A stretch of 64,000 nt of DNA from the NCBI RefSeq assembly GCF_001418005.1, contig NZ_LIOL01000013.1, positions 20,746-84,745 on the forward strand. The letters run 5' to 3'. Within the stretch, counting starts at the first letter, position 1; each line of letters starts with the position of its first letter. Positions 30,919-40,639 of this stretch are shown piece after piece. The notes below the pieces were generated by a model that saw nothing but the letters and a program-made list of their open reading frames with translations, ran no database searches and was not told the origin of the DNA. Both the position numbers and the translations under genes were made by a program. This stretch comes from Chelatococcus sambhunathii. Its GTDB lineage: Bacteria > Pseudomonadota > Alphaproteobacteria > Rhizobiales > Beijerinckiaceae.

Positions 30919-31226
30919 CGCTTCTCTCCTCCGGCCCTCGGCCGCTCGTCCATGGGTTTGCGATGCTTCTAAGCGGCTTTGGCGGGCGTGGGAACAGCCT
31001 TTCGTGCACGGTGGCGAGCCGGACCCGCCGGCTCGGGCCGCGGCTGGGCCGCGCCTCTCCCCCCTGTCCCCGGGGGCTTGCCCCGCCTTTCCGCGAGGTC
31101 CACACTGGCTGCTTCCGCCCCGCGTCCTGCGCCCCCTTCCGCGGCGCTTGGCGGGGCACGATCCGGCACGGGGCGGACTGGCCGGAATGAGCGCCGCGGC
31201 GGCCGAGGGCCGCCGGGAGGAGCGCC
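30919..31226. other. Non-coding divergent interval between rph and the GYD gene
   Basis: These 308 bp hold the start regions of rph (minus) and the GYD gene (plus). The long frames that cross it are rich in Arg, Pro and Gly and have no family resemblance. I see no CIRCE element, no RpoH-type promoter and no hrcA remnant. The only clear signal is GGGAGGAG directly before the GYD gene start. Confidence 0.6.
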
Positions 31227-31520
31227 ATGACAACCTATATCGTGCTCGCCAACTGGACGGACCAGGGCATCCGCAACATCAAGGAATCGCCGAGCCGGCT
31301 CGATGCGGCCAAGAAGGCGCTGACCGACATGTCCGGCGCCATGCGCGCGTTCTACCTGTGCATGGGCGACTGCGACATGGTGCTCGTCATCGAGGCGCCC
31401 GACGATGCGGTCGCCGCCCGCTTCGCCCTCCAGGTCGGCCAGCTCGGCAATGTCCGCACGCGCACGCTGAAGGCCTTCCCCGAAGCGGCCTATCGCGAGA
31501 TCATCGCCTCCCTGGCCTGA
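31227..31520 (+). CDS. GYD domain protein
   Basis: The 97-residue protein begins [18 protein letters not shown] and has the GYD-domain pattern of a small ferredoxin-like alpha/beta unit, with [19 protein letters not shown] after the motif position. The usual G-x-Y-D sequence reads MGDCDMV here, so the Tyr that names the domain is replaced by Cys. The role of the family is unknown. A good Shine-Dalgarno sequence, GGGAGGAG, precedes ATG 31227. Confidence 0.88.
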   Translation: MTTYIVLANWTDQGIRNIKESPSRLDAAKKALTDMSGAMRAFYLCMGDCDMVLVIEAPDDAVAARFALQVGQLGNVRTRTLKAFPEAAYREIIASLA

Positions 31521-31591
31521 GAGCTGCCGCGCCTTGCCGCCATCGAGGGCAGGCCGCCGCTCCAGCCGCTGCGACACGAGGCGCTGTCTGA

Positions 31592-32341
31592 TCAGCGACC
31601 GCCGGTCACACGCACGAAGGCCCCGGTGACATAGGAGGCCGCATCCGACAGGAGGAAGAGGATGGTGCGCGCCACCTCCTCCGCCGAGCCGGTGCGGCCC
31701 ATCGGGATGAGCGGCGTGAGCCGCGCCAGCCGCTCGGGTGCGTTGGAGCTCCGGGCGTGGATGTCGGTCTCGATGAGGCCGGGCTGCACGGCATTGACGC
31801 GGATGTTCTCGCCCGCGAGCTCCTTCGACAGGCCGATGGTCAGCGCATCGATGGCTCCCTTGGAAGCCGCATACCAGACATATTCGTTCGGACCACCGAG
31901 CAGCGAGGCAGCCGATGAGACGTTGACGATTGAACCGCCACGCCCGCCATGCTTCGGCGACAGGCGCCGGACCGCCTCCTGCGCCGCGAAGATGGCCCCG
32001 GTCACGTTGACGTCGATGCAGGCGCGGATCGTCTCGCTCGACGCGGCATCGAGGCGGCTGACCTGCCCGGTGATGCCGGCGTTGTTGACGAAATGGGTGA
32101 GGCGTCCGAGCCTGTCGTCGATCTCGGCGAAGAGCCGGCGGATGTCCTCTTCCTCGCCCATGTCGGCCTTGAAGGCCTCGGCGCGCACGCCCTTGGCGCG
32201 GCATTCGGCGACGAGCGTCTCGGCCGCGGTGGCATCGCTGATGTAATTGACAGCGACGTGATAGCCCTCGGCGGCGGCAAGCCGGCAGGTTGCGGCGCCG
32301 ATGCCGCGGCTGCCGCCCGTGACGAGAAGAATGCGATCCAT
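31592..32341 (-). CDS. SDR family oxidoreductase
   Basis: This classical short-chain dehydrogenase has 249 residues. It has the dinucleotide motif TGGSRGIGAAT, the NNAG-type motif (FVNNAGITGQ), the catalytic Ser in IVNVSSAASL, and Y-x-x-x-K in VWYAASKGAIDAL. The C-terminus ends AFVRVTGGR, near the usual position after a GG-type strand. I chose ATG 32341 because GGAGGG lies 5 nt before it; a longer start at 32386 is possible. The substrate cannot be read from the sequence. It diverges from mutM across 199 bp. Confidence 0.93.
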   Translation of the reverse strand: MDRILLVTGGSRGIGAATCRLAAAEGYHVAVNYISDATAAETLVAECRAKGVRAEAFKADMGEEEDIRRLFAEIDDRLGRLTHFVNNAGITGQVSRLDAASSETIRACIDVNVTGAIFAAQEAVRRLSPKHGGRGGSIVNVSSAASLLGGPNEYVWYAASKGAIDALTIGLSKELAGENIRVNAVQPGLIETDIHARSSNAPERLARLTPLIPMGRTGSAEEVARTILFLLSDAASYVTGAFVRVTGGR

Positions 32342-32540
32342 GGGGTCCCTCCGGTCGTGTTTCGGGATCTTGCCCTTGTCCGTCATGGGAGCGCGGCGGG
32401 CCCACTCGCGTCAATGGCCGCCGCATCGGAGCCGCCATGCCCGGAACGGGAGGGTCACAGCCATGGACAGGAGGCGGCGGACGCGGCACAACGGCACCGC
32501 CGCATCGGGCGGCACCCGGTGGGTTGGAGCCTGACACGCG

Positions 32541-33425
32541 ATGCCCGAACTGCCCGAGGTCGAGACGGTGAGACGAGGCCTCGAGCCGGCGATGGTCGGC
32601 GCCAGCATCACGGCCGTCGACCAGCGCCGGCCGGATCTGCGCTTCCCCCTTCCGGAGCGTTTTGCCGAGCGGCTGCAGGGCCGCGAGATCGTCGCGCTCG
32701 GCCGGCGCGCCAAATATCTGATGGCGGACCTTTCCGGCGGCAACATTCTCGTCATGCATCTCGGCATGACCGGCCGCTTCATCGTCGAGGAGGCGGGCGG
32801 CGCACTGCGCGAGCCCGGCGACTTCTACCAGGAGGCCGGCCGCAACGCCGCCCACGATCATGTCGTGTTCCAGCTCTCCAATGGCGCCCGCATCACCTAC
32901 AACGATGCCCGCCGCTTCGGCTTCATGACGCTCGTGCCCCGCAGCGAGCTCGATGCCCATCCGCTCTTTCGCCGCCTGGGAGTCGAGCCGCTGGGCAATG
33001 CCCTCGACGGTGCGCTCGTCGCCCGCCTCTTTGCGGGGCGGAAGACGCCGCTCAAGGCGGCGCTGATGGACCAGCGCCTCATCGCCGGCCTCGGCAATAT
33101 ATATGTATGCGAGGCGCTGCACCGGGCCGGCCTGTCGCCGCTGCGCGCCGCCGGCACGCTCATGACGAAGGCCGGCCGGCCGACGGCGGCGGCCGGCCGG
33201 CTCGCGTCGGCGATCCGCGACGTGCTGAGCGAAGCCGTCGCCGCCGGCGGCTCGACGCTGCGTGACTACATGAAAACGGATGGCTCGCTCGGCTATTTCC
33301 AGCACGCCTTCCGCGTCTACGACCGCGAGCATGCGCCCTGCCTGACCCCCGGCTGCCGCGGCACCGTCGCGCGGCTCGTCCAGTCCGGCCGCTCCACCTT
33401 CTGGTGCAGCCAGTGCCAGCGGTGA
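32541..33425 (+). CDS. mutM: Bifunctional DNA-formamidopyrimidine glycosylase/DNA-(apurinic or apyrimidinic site) lyase
   Basis: MutM removes 8-oxoguanine and formamidopyrimidine from DNA. The 294-residue protein starts [15 protein letters not shown] with the catalytic N-terminal Pro after Met removal and Glu. It continues with the conserved Lys loop of [11 protein letters not shown], then [19 protein letters not shown]. The C-terminal zinc finger has CX4C (CLTPGC) and CX2C (CSQC), the alphaproteobacterial version. The enoyl-CoA hydratase gene follows 98 bp downstream, then the TSUP permease and rpsT. Confidence 0.97.
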   Translation: MPELPEVETVRRGLEPAMVGASITAVDQRRPDLRFPLPERFAERLQGREIVALGRRAKYLMADLSGGNILVMHLGMTGRFIVEEAGGALREPGDFYQEAGRNAAHDHVVFQLSNGARITYNDARRFGFMTLVPRSELDAHPLFRRLGVEPLGNALDGALVARLFAGRKTPLKAALMDQRLIAGLGNIYVCEALHRAGLSPLRAAGTLMTKAGRPTAAAGRLASAIRDVLSEAVAAGGSTLRDYMKTDGSLGYFQHAFRVYDREHAPCLTPGCRGTVARLVQSGRSTFWCSQCQR

Positions 33426-33523
33426 GCGCATGAGAAGGCGGCGGCGGCTTTGCGCGAATGCATATGGACGCGGGCATCCACCTTCGGGTAGCCGTTCAGC
33501 AACCCCATTGGAGGACTTCGCCC

Positions 33524-34297
33524 ATGGCCTATGAAACCATCCTCGTGGAGACGCGCGGCAAGGTCGGCCTTGTCACGCTCAACCGTCCTGAGGCTCTCAA
33601 CGCCCTCAACTCGCAGCTCATCGGAGAGCTCAACACGGCGCTCGACGGCTTCGAGAAGGATGCGGGCATCGGCGCGATCGTCATCACCGGCTCGCAGAAG
33701 GCCTTCGCGGCCGGCGCCGACATCAAGGAGATGCAGAACCTCTCCTATCCTGAGACCTATCTCGAGGATTTCATCACGAACTGGGACCGCGTGGCCAGCC
33801 GGCGCAAGCCGATCATCGCCGCCGTCGCCGGCTTCGCCCTCGGCGGCGGCTGCGAGCTTGCCATGATGTGCGACATCATCATCGCCGCCGACACGGCGAA
33901 GTTCGGGCAGCCGGAGATCAAGCTCGGCGTCATGCCGGGCGCCGGCGGCACCCAGCGCTTGACGCGCATCATCGGCAAGGCCAAGGCGATGGAGCTGTGC
34001 CTGACCGGCCGCATGATGGGCGCCGAGGAGGCGGAACGCTCCGGTCTCGTGGCGCGCATCGTTCCGGCGGCGGATCTTCTGGATGACGCGCTGAAGACGG
34101 CGGCGACCATTGCCGACATGTCGCTGCCCATCGTTATGATGACGAAGGAGAGCGTCAACCGCGCCTACGAGACGACGCTTTCCGAGGGCATCCGCTTTGA
34201 GCGCCGCCTCTTCCATGCGATGTTCGCCACCGGGGACCAGAAAGAAGGCATGGCCGCTTTCGTGGACAAGCGCAAGGCGGACTTCAAGAACCGCTGA
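33524..34297 (+). CDS. Enoyl-CoA hydratase (crotonase family)
   Basis: The 257-residue enzyme adds water across the double bond of enoyl-CoA, usually in fatty-acid or amino-acid degradation. It has [13 protein letters not shown], the oxyanion-hole loop AGADIKEMQ, and both catalytic glutamates in [11 protein letters not shown] and [23 protein letters not shown] 33524 has GGAGG 9 nt upstream. This gene sits between mutM and rpsT in many Hyphomicrobiales, which fits the genome type. The natural acyl chain is not known. Confidence 0.94.
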   Translation: MAYETILVETRGKVGLVTLNRPEALNALNSQLIGELNTALDGFEKDAGIGAIVITGSQKAFAAGADIKEMQNLSYPETYLEDFITNWDRVASRRKPIIAAVAGFALGGGCELAMMCDIIIAADTAKFGQPEIKLGVMPGAGGTQRLTRIIGKAKAMELCLTGRMMGAEEAERSGLVARIVPAADLLDDALKTAATIADMSLPIVMMTKESVNRAYETTLSEGIRFERRLFHAMFATGDQKEGMAAFVDKRKADFKNR

Positions 34298-34351
34298 CCG
34301 GTCTCTATAGAGGAGGCGCATGTCCGATCCGGCAGGGGAGGCCGGTCATCC

Positions 34352-35146
34352 ATGGCCGGTCTCGAACTCGACATCGTCGCCCTGCTTGCGGTCGTGGCGG
34401 TCGCCGCCGGCTTCGTCGACGCCATCGCCGGCGGCGGCGGCATGATCACGGTGCCGGCCCTGATGCTGGCGGGACTCGACCCTGTCACCGCCGTCGCCAC
34501 CAACAAGCTGCAAGGCACCTTCGGGGTGGCGGTCGCCACCCATCGCTTCGCCCGCGCGGGGATGATCGACTGGCACGGAGCCGCGCCCTTCGCGGTTGTC
34601 GCGGGCATCGCCGCGGTCATTGGGGCCCTCGCCGTCAAGGTGCTGCCGGTCGCGCTCGTGGCCGCCGCGATGCCGATCCTCCTCATGGCCATCGCCGTCT
34701 ATTTCGCCGTCTCGCGCAAGGTGCGCGACGAGGATGCGCGCGCCCGCATCGGCCGTCTCGCCTTCACCTTCGCCGTCGTGGCTCCTGTCGGTTTCTACGA
34801 TGGGCTGCTCGGACCCGGCGCAGGCTCCTTCTACATGCTGGGCTTCGTCACGCTGCTCGGCTTCGGCGTGGTACGGGCAACGGCCCATACCAAGCTGCTC
34901 AATTTCGCGAGCAATCTCGGCGGGCTCATGCTCTTCGCCGCGACCGGGGCCGTCTTGTGGCCGCTCGGCCTCGCCATGGCCGCGGGCCAGCTCGTCGGTG
35001 CCCGTCTCGGCGCCGGCATGGCCCTGCGCCACGGCGCGCGCCTCATCCGCCCGCTCATCGTCGCCGTCTGCTGCCTGATGGCGCTGCGCCTCCTGCTCGA
35101 CGGCGCCAATCCGCTCGGTCAGTGGCTGCGGGGCCTGCTCCTCTGA
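34352..35146 (+). CDS. TSUP/TauE-SafE family membrane transporter
   Basis: The 264-residue integral membrane protein has about eight helices and the TSUP landmarks: [20 protein letters not shown] near the N-terminus, then [18 protein letters not shown], and the second-repeat motif [17 protein letters not shown]. Members of this family move sulfite, sulfonates or other small anions across the inner membrane; the substrate here is unknown. The chosen ATG 34352 has GGGGAGG 12 nt upstream. A stronger AGGAGG precedes an out-of-frame ATG at 34320, which makes the start region unusual. Confidence 0.87.
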   Translation: MAGLELDIVALLAVVAVAAGFVDAIAGGGGMITVPALMLAGLDPVTAVATNKLQGTFGVAVATHRFARAGMIDWHGAAPFAVVAGIAAVIGALAVKVLPVALVAAAMPILLMAIAVYFAVSRKVRDEDARARIGRLAFTFAVVAPVGFYDGLLGPGAGSFYMLGFVTLLGFGVVRATAHTKLLNFASNLGGLMLFAATGAVLWPLGLAMAAGQLVGARLGAGMALRHGARLIRPLIVAVCCLMALRLLLDGANPLGQWLRGLLL

Positions 35147-35187
35147 CAGCCCGCCGACGATTCCCGGCCGCCGAATGCGACAGGCCG

Positions 35188-35216
35188 TTGACGCTCGGGC
35201 TGCGAGAGACTATAAG
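35188..35216 (+). promoter_or_regulatory. Sigma-70-type promoter of rpsT
   Basis: TTGACG (35188-35193) and TATAAG (35211-35216) are separated by exactly 17 nt. The start of rpsT lies 114 bp beyond, leaving a long leader of about 105 nt that could be involved in S20 autoregulation. Confidence 0.7.
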
Positions 35217-35330
35217 CCCGCCCTCATGGACAGCGGCTTGATCGCTGTCATTTCCGTTCAACCGCCACCACCGATCCCGATCGCCCGGCCCTTTGCCGCG
35301 CGGCCAGATCGGGACGATACGAGGATCACC

Positions 35331-35597
35331 ATGGCGAACACCCCGTCGGCCAAGAAGGCGACGCGCAAGATCGCCCGCCGCACCGCCGTGAACAAGGCGC
35401 GCCGCAGCCGCATGCGCACCTTCATCCGCAAGGTCGAGGAAGCGATCGCGACGGGCAACCAGCAGGCCGCGCTCGACGCCCTGAAGAACGCTCAGCCGGA
35501 GCTGATGCGCGCCGCCCAGAAGGGTGTGCTGCACAAGAACACCGCTTCGCGCAAGGTCGCGCGCCTGACGCATCGCATCAAGGCACTGCAGGCCTGA
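35331..35597 (+). CDS. rpsT: 30S ribosomal protein S20
   Basis: S20 is an early-binding 16S rRNA protein. The 88-residue basic helical protein begins [19 protein letters not shown] and ends [17 protein letters not shown], which matches the family throughout. ATG 35331 follows the sequence GAGGATCACC. A terminator hairpin lies 57 bp after the stop, so rpsT is a single-gene unit with its own promoter. Confidence 0.98.
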   Translation: MANTPSAKKATRKIARRTAVNKARRSRMRTFIRKVEEAIATGNQQAALDALKNAQPELMRAAQKGVLHKNTASRKVARLTHRIKALQA

Positions 35598-36542
35598 GGC
35601 CACAGAGGCGGCACCCACCATGCCGCCGAGCGGGCCTGCGAACGGGTCCAAAGGAGCCTGGCCTTGGCCGGGCTCTTTCCTTTTGGGGCGGCGACACGGA
35701 CCGTTCTGGCGGCCTGACCGGGGCACCGGCCCGGCGACTCGGCACGGCGCAGAAACGGCGCCATCGCCGGCAGGTTTTCCGGCGTCGGACGGCTTGACAA
35801 AACGGCGTCTTGCCGGGGTGGTGCGACCGCAGCCTGGTCGCCGTGACCGCGCAGACAAAATGCCGTGCTGACAAAACTTTAGGGGGCAAAGGGCTGCACC
35901 CGGCCCGAATCCCTCCCGCCCGAGGCGGCCCGGACGCGTCGGTCGGCCGATCGAAACAATGCCTTCGAAGCGCCTCCACGCTTTCGGTCGCGCCTTTAAA
36001 CTCGCTGGATCCACAAGGAGTTGCACGCAATTGCCCCCGCCTCGCGAGAGCCCGCCGATCGATTTGCGCGCCCCGGTATGACAACACAACCGATAGTCGT
36101 GTTGCGTCGGATCGGCCCTTGGCGTAGGGTCATCTCACCTCGCCGCCACGGCTGAGGCTCTCAATAGCAAGTCAGAAGCATTAAGCCTCATTTCGGGGGA
36201 GGGGTTCGTGTTGTCTCGAAGACAAAGCGTCGTGCCACGCAGTTGCTTCAGCTCGAACCCATTGACTCATCCCCGTGGATTGCGGAAAAGCCTGTCGATA
36301 CAGGCAAGGGATCGGACAAGCGGCATAAGAACGAACGAATAAGAACTTTTCCTACATAGCTGGTCCGGATTCGATTGCAGCGAGAGCACCGGGGTGTCGT
36401 TGCCGCGAGATGGCGACGGCAGACGGGGTTCTTTTTGCGGAACTCAATCGTCGGTAGCGAAAAGCGTCCAGCGGCGCTGCGGGGTGACCTGCATCGCACG
36501 GGTGCTTTCTGCACCAAACAAGAAGAACGAGGAGCTGGGGCG
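35598..36542. other. 945-bp non-coding block between rpsT and dnaA
   Basis: No convincing gene lies here. The first part holds the rpsT terminator. Later it has the inverted repeats CAACAC/GTGTTG (36083-36104) and TTGTCT/AGACAA (36211-36225), a hairpin GCCTGT-CGAT-ACAGGC (36290-36305), and two copies of ATAAGAAC (36325-36332 and 36339-36346). Two GANTC sites lie at 36264 and 36368, no more than expected by chance. DnaA boxes are weak: the best is GGATCCACA (36007-36015), 7 of 9. I therefore do not call an origin. Regulatory DNA for dnaA is the likely content. Confidence 0.6.
35654..35684 (+). terminator. Intrinsic terminator of rpsT
   Basis: GAGCCTGGCC and GGCCGGGCTC form a ten-base stem (one T-G wobble) with a TT loop, followed by TTTCCTTTT. 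It lies 57 bp after the rpsT stop codon. Confidence 0.85.
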
Positions 36543-38084
36543 ATGTACAAAGGCGAAGAGAGCGTGATCGAAACCAAGGGTGTGGCCGCTCCGCACGGAC
36601 ACGTGCCCTATATCGATGACGCTCGCAGCGCCGCCGGCGGCAGCGAGGACCTGTCAGACGCCTGGGGACGCGTGCGCCGCCGGCTGCGGGCCGAACTCGG
36701 CGAGGACGTGTTCTCGAGCTGGTTCGGCCGGCTGGAGTGCGACGGTCTTGCGGCCGGGACCGCCCGCCTGTCCGTGCCGACCCGCTTCCTCAAAAGCTGG
36801 ATCGAGTCGCACTACGCCGATCGCGTTCTGGCGGTCTTCAAGGCCGAGCATGCAGCGGTCAGCCGCGTCGCCTTCTTCGTCCGCGGCGCGGTGACGCGCG
36901 AAATGCCCGTGGCCGCCCGCCCGAGCGAGCCGGCCACGGCCCCCCCGCGCGCGGCCGCCCCTGTCGTGGCGCGTCCTCGCGTCGCAGACGAGGCGCGCGA
37001 GAGCACGAGCGAGAAGGCCGCGGCCCCGGATCTTGCCGACGACAGCGCCGCCAATGCGCTCGACCCGCGCCTCACCTTCTCCACCTTCATCGTCGGCCGC
37101 TCGAACGCCCTCGCCCATGCCGCCGCCGACCGCATCGCCCGCCATGACGGCGGCGCGCCGCTCTACAATCCGCTCTATCTCCATGCCGGCGTCGGCCTCG
37201 GCAAGACGCATCTCATGCAGGCCATCGCCCATGAGGCGCAGGGCCGCGGCAAGCGCGTCATCTACCTGACGGCCGACCGTTTCATGTACGGTTTCGTGGC
37301 CTCGCTGAAGGCCCAGACGGCCCTTGCCTTCAAGGAGCGCCTGCGCGGCATCGACATGCTCGTCATTGACGACGTGCAATTCCTTCAGGGCAAGTCGATC
37401 CAGCAGGAATTCGGCCACACCATCAACGCCCTGCTCGATGCCGGGCGGCAGATCGTCGTGGCGGCGGACCGTCCGCCATCGGACCTCGAGGCCCTCGACG
37501 AGCGCGTGCGCTCGCGCCTCGCCGGTGGTCTCGTCGTCGAGATGTGCCCGCTCGACGAGGAACTGCGTTCCCGCATCCTGTCGATGCGCATCGCCGCGGT
37601 GCAGGCGCTGCATCCCGCCTTCGAGGTGCCCGAGGCCGTCGTCGCCTATGTGGCCCGGGTCATCGCCACCAACGGGCGAGACCTCGACGGCGCGGTCAAC
37701 CGCCTGCTCGCCCACGCGACGCTGACCGGCTCGCCCCTCACCGTCGAGACCGCCGAGGCGGCCGTGCGCGACCTGGTGCGCACCCGCGACCCCAAGCGCG
37801 TCAAGATCGAGGACATCCAGAAGCTCGTTGCCGGCCGTTACAACGTGTCGCGCGCCGACCTCCTCTCCGAGCGCCGTACGGCGGCCGTCGTCAAGCCGCG
37901 ACAGATCGCCATGTACCTCTCCAAGGTGCTGACCCTGCGTTCGCTGCCCGAGATCGGCCGGCGCTTCGGCGGGCGCGACCACACCACCGTGCTGCATGCC
38001 GTGCGCAAGATCGAGAAGGCGGTGGGCGACGACCCGGCGCTGAACGAGGAGGTCGAGCTGCTCAAGCGCATGCTGCAGGAGTGA
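36543..38084 (+). CDS. dnaA: Chromosomal replication initiator DnaA
   Basis: DnaA binds and opens the replication origin. The 513-residue protein has domain I from about residue 39 ([20 protein letters not shown]), a long Ala/Pro-rich linker, the AAA+ domain with Walker [13 protein letters not shown] and Walker [13 protein letters not shown], and the C-terminal DNA-binding domain with the signature [17 protein letters not shown] chose ATG 36543, with GGAG upstream. That leaves a 38-residue extension before domain I; a start further upstream would add 56 residues not typical of DnaA. dnaN follows after 162 bp. Confidence 0.97.
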   Translation: MYKGEESVIETKGVAAPHGHVPYIDDARSAAGGSEDLSDAWGRVRRRLRAELGEDVFSSWFGRLECDGLAAGTARLSVPTRFLKSWIESHYADRVLAVFKAEHAAVSRVAFFVRGAVTREMPVAARPSEPATAPPRAAAPVVARPRVADEARESTSEKAAAPDLADDSAANALDPRLTFSTFIVGRSNALAHAAADRIARHDGGAPLYNPLYLHAGVGLGKTHLMQAIAHEAQGRGKRVIYLTADRFMYGFVASLKAQTALAFKERLRGIDMLVIDDVQFLQGKSIQQEFGHTINALLDAGRQIVVAADRPPSDLEALDERVRSRLAGGLVVEMCPLDEELRSRILSMRIAAVQALHPAFEVPEAVVAYVARVIATNGRDLDGAVNRLLAHATLTGSPLTVETAEAAVRDLVRTRDPKRVKIEDIQKLVAGRYNVSRADLLSERRTAAVVKPRQIAMYLSKVLTLRSLPEIGRRFGGRDHTTVLHAVRKIEKAVGDDPALNEEVELLKRMLQE

Positions 38085-38246
38085 GCGGCCGCAGCCCGAG
38101 CTGCCGCGCCCGCCACTGTTGACACACCCGTTGCCGCCCTTGCACAAGGGCCGACAAGACGGCATTGTGCGTGCCCCGGTGGGCTATCAGCCAGCCGGGC
38201 AAGCGAGCCTCATGCGCCTTCGGGCGCCAAAGGGAAACGGGCGGTC

Positions 38247-39365
38247 ATGAAGGTCACGGTCGAGCGGGCGGCGCTCCTCAAGTCGCTCGGGCATGTGCAT
38301 CGCGTCGTCGAGCGGCGCAACACCATTCCGATCCTGTCGAACGTGCTGCTGCGCGCCGAGAGCGGCATGCTGCATCTCAAGGCGACGGACCTCGATCTCG
38401 AAGTCACCGAGGCGCTCGCCGCCGATGTGGAGATGGCGGGCGCGACCACCGTGCCCGCGCACGTGCTCTACGACATCGTGCGCAAGTTGCCCGACGGCTC
38501 CCAGGTCTCGCTCGAGACGGGCGGCGACACGAGCCAGATGCTGATCCGCTCGGGCCGTTCGCGCTTCACGCTGCAGGCCCTGCCCGAGAGCGACTTCCCC
38601 GACATCGCGGCCGGCGAGATGCCGCACCGCTTCACCCTGCCGGCGGGCGAGCTGAAGCGCCTCATCGACAAGACGCAGTTCGCGATCTCGACCGAGGAGA
38701 CGCGCTACTACCTCAATGGCATCTATCTCCACACCATCGAGAGCAACGGCATGCCGGTGCTGCGCGCCGTGGCCACCGACGGGCACCGGCTCGCCCGCGT
38801 CGAGACCACGGCTCCCGAAGGCTCGGCCGGGATGCCCGGCGTCATCGTGCCGCGCAAGGCCGTGGCCGAGGTGCAGAAGCTGCTGGAGGACGCCGAGGCG
38901 CAGGCAAACGTCGAACTGTCCCCGAGCAAGATCCGCCTGTCGATCGGCTCGGTCGTCCTCACCTCCAAGCTCATCGACGGCACCTTCCCTGACTACCAGC
39001 GGGTGATCCCGGCCGGCAACGACAAGCAACTCGTCGTCGAGCGGGCGAGCTTTGCCGCCGCCGTCGACCGTGTCTCGACCATCTCCTCCGAGCGTGGCCG
39101 GGCCGTAAAGCTCGCCCTCGCCGACGGCCGGCTGACGCTCTCGGTCACAAACCCCGATTCGGGTAGCGCAACAGAGGAAATCGAGGTCGATTACGAGGCC
39201 GAAGCGCTCGATATCGGCTTCAACGCCCGCTACCTCCTCGACATCACGGCCCAGCTCGACGGCGACACGGCGCTGTTCAAGCTCGCCGACCCCGGTTCGC
39301 CGACACTGATCCAGGACCGCGAGGGCGCAAGCGCCCTCTATGTCCTGATGCCGATGCGGGTGTAA
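38247..39365 (+). CDS. dnaN: DNA polymerase III sliding clamp subunit beta
   Basis: This is the replication processivity clamp. The 372-residue protein begins MKVTVERAALLKSLGHVHRV with VVERRNTIPILSN, and the three clamp domains follow with no gap. The C-terminus ends ALYVLMPMRV, the conserved hydrophobic-pocket region that binds partner peptides. The upstream gap contains the dyad CCCTTG-CA-CAAGGG (38137-38150), but no convincing promoter was found. Confidence 0.98.
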   Translation: MKVTVERAALLKSLGHVHRVVERRNTIPILSNVLLRAESGMLHLKATDLDLEVTEALAADVEMAGATTVPAHVLYDIVRKLPDGSQVSLETGGDTSQMLIRSGRSRFTLQALPESDFPDIAAGEMPHRFTLPAGELKRLIDKTQFAISTEETRYYLNGIYLHTIESNGMPVLRAVATDGHRLARVETTAPEGSAGMPGVIVPRKAVAEVQKLLEDAEAQANVELSPSKIRLSIGSVVLTSKLIDGTFPDYQRVIPAGNDKQLVVERASFAAAVDRVSTISSERGRAVKLALADGRLTLSVTNPDSGSATEEIEVDYEAEALDIGFNARYLLDITAQLDGDTALFKLADPGSPTLIQDREGASALYVLMPMRV

Positions 39366-39448
39366 GCATCCGGACGGAACGGCGCGCACGCCTCGCCGGT
39401 CTTCGGCAAGAGGCGCGGCGGGGTGCCGCGCCGCTGTGTGACGAGGCG

Positions 39449-40639
39449 ATGACCGAGCAACCGCCACCTGCTGCATTGCCGCCGACGGGCGCGGCCGCGC
39501 CGTGCCGCGTGACGCGCCTCGGCCTGCGCGACTTCCGCAGCTATCGCGCCCTCGACGCCGACATCGACGCGCCGCTCGTCGCCCTCGTCGGCGAGAATGG
39601 CGCCGGCAAGACCAACGTGCTCGAGGCACTGTCGCTGTTCACGGCGGGCCGCGGTTTGCGGCGTGCTGATCTCGCTACGATGGCGGCGCATGAGGGGCCC
39701 GGCACCTTCTCCGTCGCTGTCGCGCTCGACACCCGCTGGGGCGGCGTCCGGCTCGGCACGGGAACGGAGCGCGCGCCGGACGGCGGCCTTGCACGCCGCT
39801 GCCGGATCGACGGCGAGACGGCGGGCTCCCCGGCCGCCTTCGCCGAATATGTGCGCGTCGTCTGGCTGACGCCGGCACTCGACGGCCTCTTCACCGGCAC
39901 CCCCGGCGACCGGCGGCGCTTTCTCGACCGGCTCGTCCTCGCCGTCGACCCCGCCCACGGCACGCGCGTCAATGCCTTCGAGCGCGCCCTGCGCAGCCGC
40001 AACCGCGTGCTCGAGGAGCATCCACGCAACACCGCCTGGCTTGACGCCATCGAGACCGAACTCGCCGAGCTCGCCGTCGCCGTGGCCGCCGCCCGGCGCG
40101 AGACCGTCACCCGTCTCGCCGCCCTCATCCTCGCGGCCCGCGACGACGCCTCGCCCTTTCCCTGGGGCGATCTCGCCATCGCGGGCGCGTTCGAGGACAT
40201 GGCCGCCGACCGGCCGGCCGTCGAGGTGGAGGATCTTTACCGCGCCCACCTCGCCGAGAGCCGCATGCGCGACCGGGCCGCCGGGCGCACGCTCGCCGGC
40301 CCGCAGGCGAGCGACCTCACCGTGCGCCACGGGCCGAAGGACACGCCGGCCGCCGAATGCTCCACCGGCGAGCAGAAGGCCCTCCTCATCGGGCTCGTGC
40401 TCGCCCATGCCCGCCTCGTTGCCGCCATGAGCGGCCTAGCCCCGCTCGTGCTCCTCGACGAGATCGCCGCCCATCTCGACCCGCGGCGGCGCGCCGCGCT
40501 TTACGGCACGCTTGCCGCACTCGGCAGCCAGGTCTGGATGACCGGCGCCGATCCGGCCCTCTTCGCCGACCTGCCCGCGGACGCCGTGCGCTTCGCCGTG
40601 ACGCCGGGCCGGCTCACACCGGCTGCGCCCGCCGCATGA
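39449..40639 (+). CDS. recF: DNA replication and repair protein RecF
   Basis: RecF loads RecA at single-strand gaps. The 396-residue SMC-like ATPase has Walker A VGENGAGKTNVLEAL, the signature ECSTGEQKALLIGL, and Walker B PLVLLDEIAAHLD. The N-terminus before VTRLGLRDFRSY is a short Pro/Ala-rich extension. It lies 83 bp after dnaN; gyrB is separated from it by a decayed fragment and a LysE gene. Confidence 0.96.
   Translation: MTEQPPPAALPPTGAAAPCRVTRLGLRDFRSYRALDADIDAPLVALVGENGAGKTNVLEALSLFTAGRGLRRADLATMAAHEGPGTFSVAVALDTRWGGVRLGTGTERAPDGGLARRCRIDGETAGSPAAFAEYVRVVWLTPALDGLFTGTPGDRRRFLDRLVLAVDPAHGTRVNAFERALRSRNRVLEEHPRNTAWLDAIETELAELAVAVAAARRETVTRLAALILAARDDASPFPWGDLAIAGAFEDMAADRPAVEVEDLYRAHLAESRMRDRAAGRTLAGPQASDLTVRHGPKDTPAAECSTGEQKALLIGLVLAHARLVAAMSGLAPLVLLDEIAAHLDPRRRAALYGTLAALGSQVWMTGADPALFADLPADAVRFAVTPGRLTPAAPAA

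Noticed and set aside
29355..33470. Shared 14-mer GCGCGAATGCATAT upstream of hemW and upstream of the enoyl-CoA hydratase
   Set aside because: Chance matches of this length between two points in 64 kb of biased sequence are expected, and no promoter layout is shared.
35055..36089. 344-codon minus-strand frame across rpsT and the dnaA upstream region
   Set aside because: It overlaps rpsT and its terminator and reads as Arg/Pro/Gly-rich sequence without domains.
36325..36346. LexA box GAAC-N7-GAAC upstream of dnaA
   Set aside because: The GAAC copies are 6 nt and 10 nt apart, not 7, and are part of the ATAAGAAC direct repeat.
35598..36542. Chromosomal origin (oriC) next to dnaA
   Set aside because: No cluster of DnaA boxes; the best single match is 7 of 9. 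In Hyphomicrobiales the origin is often near hemE and not near dnaA.
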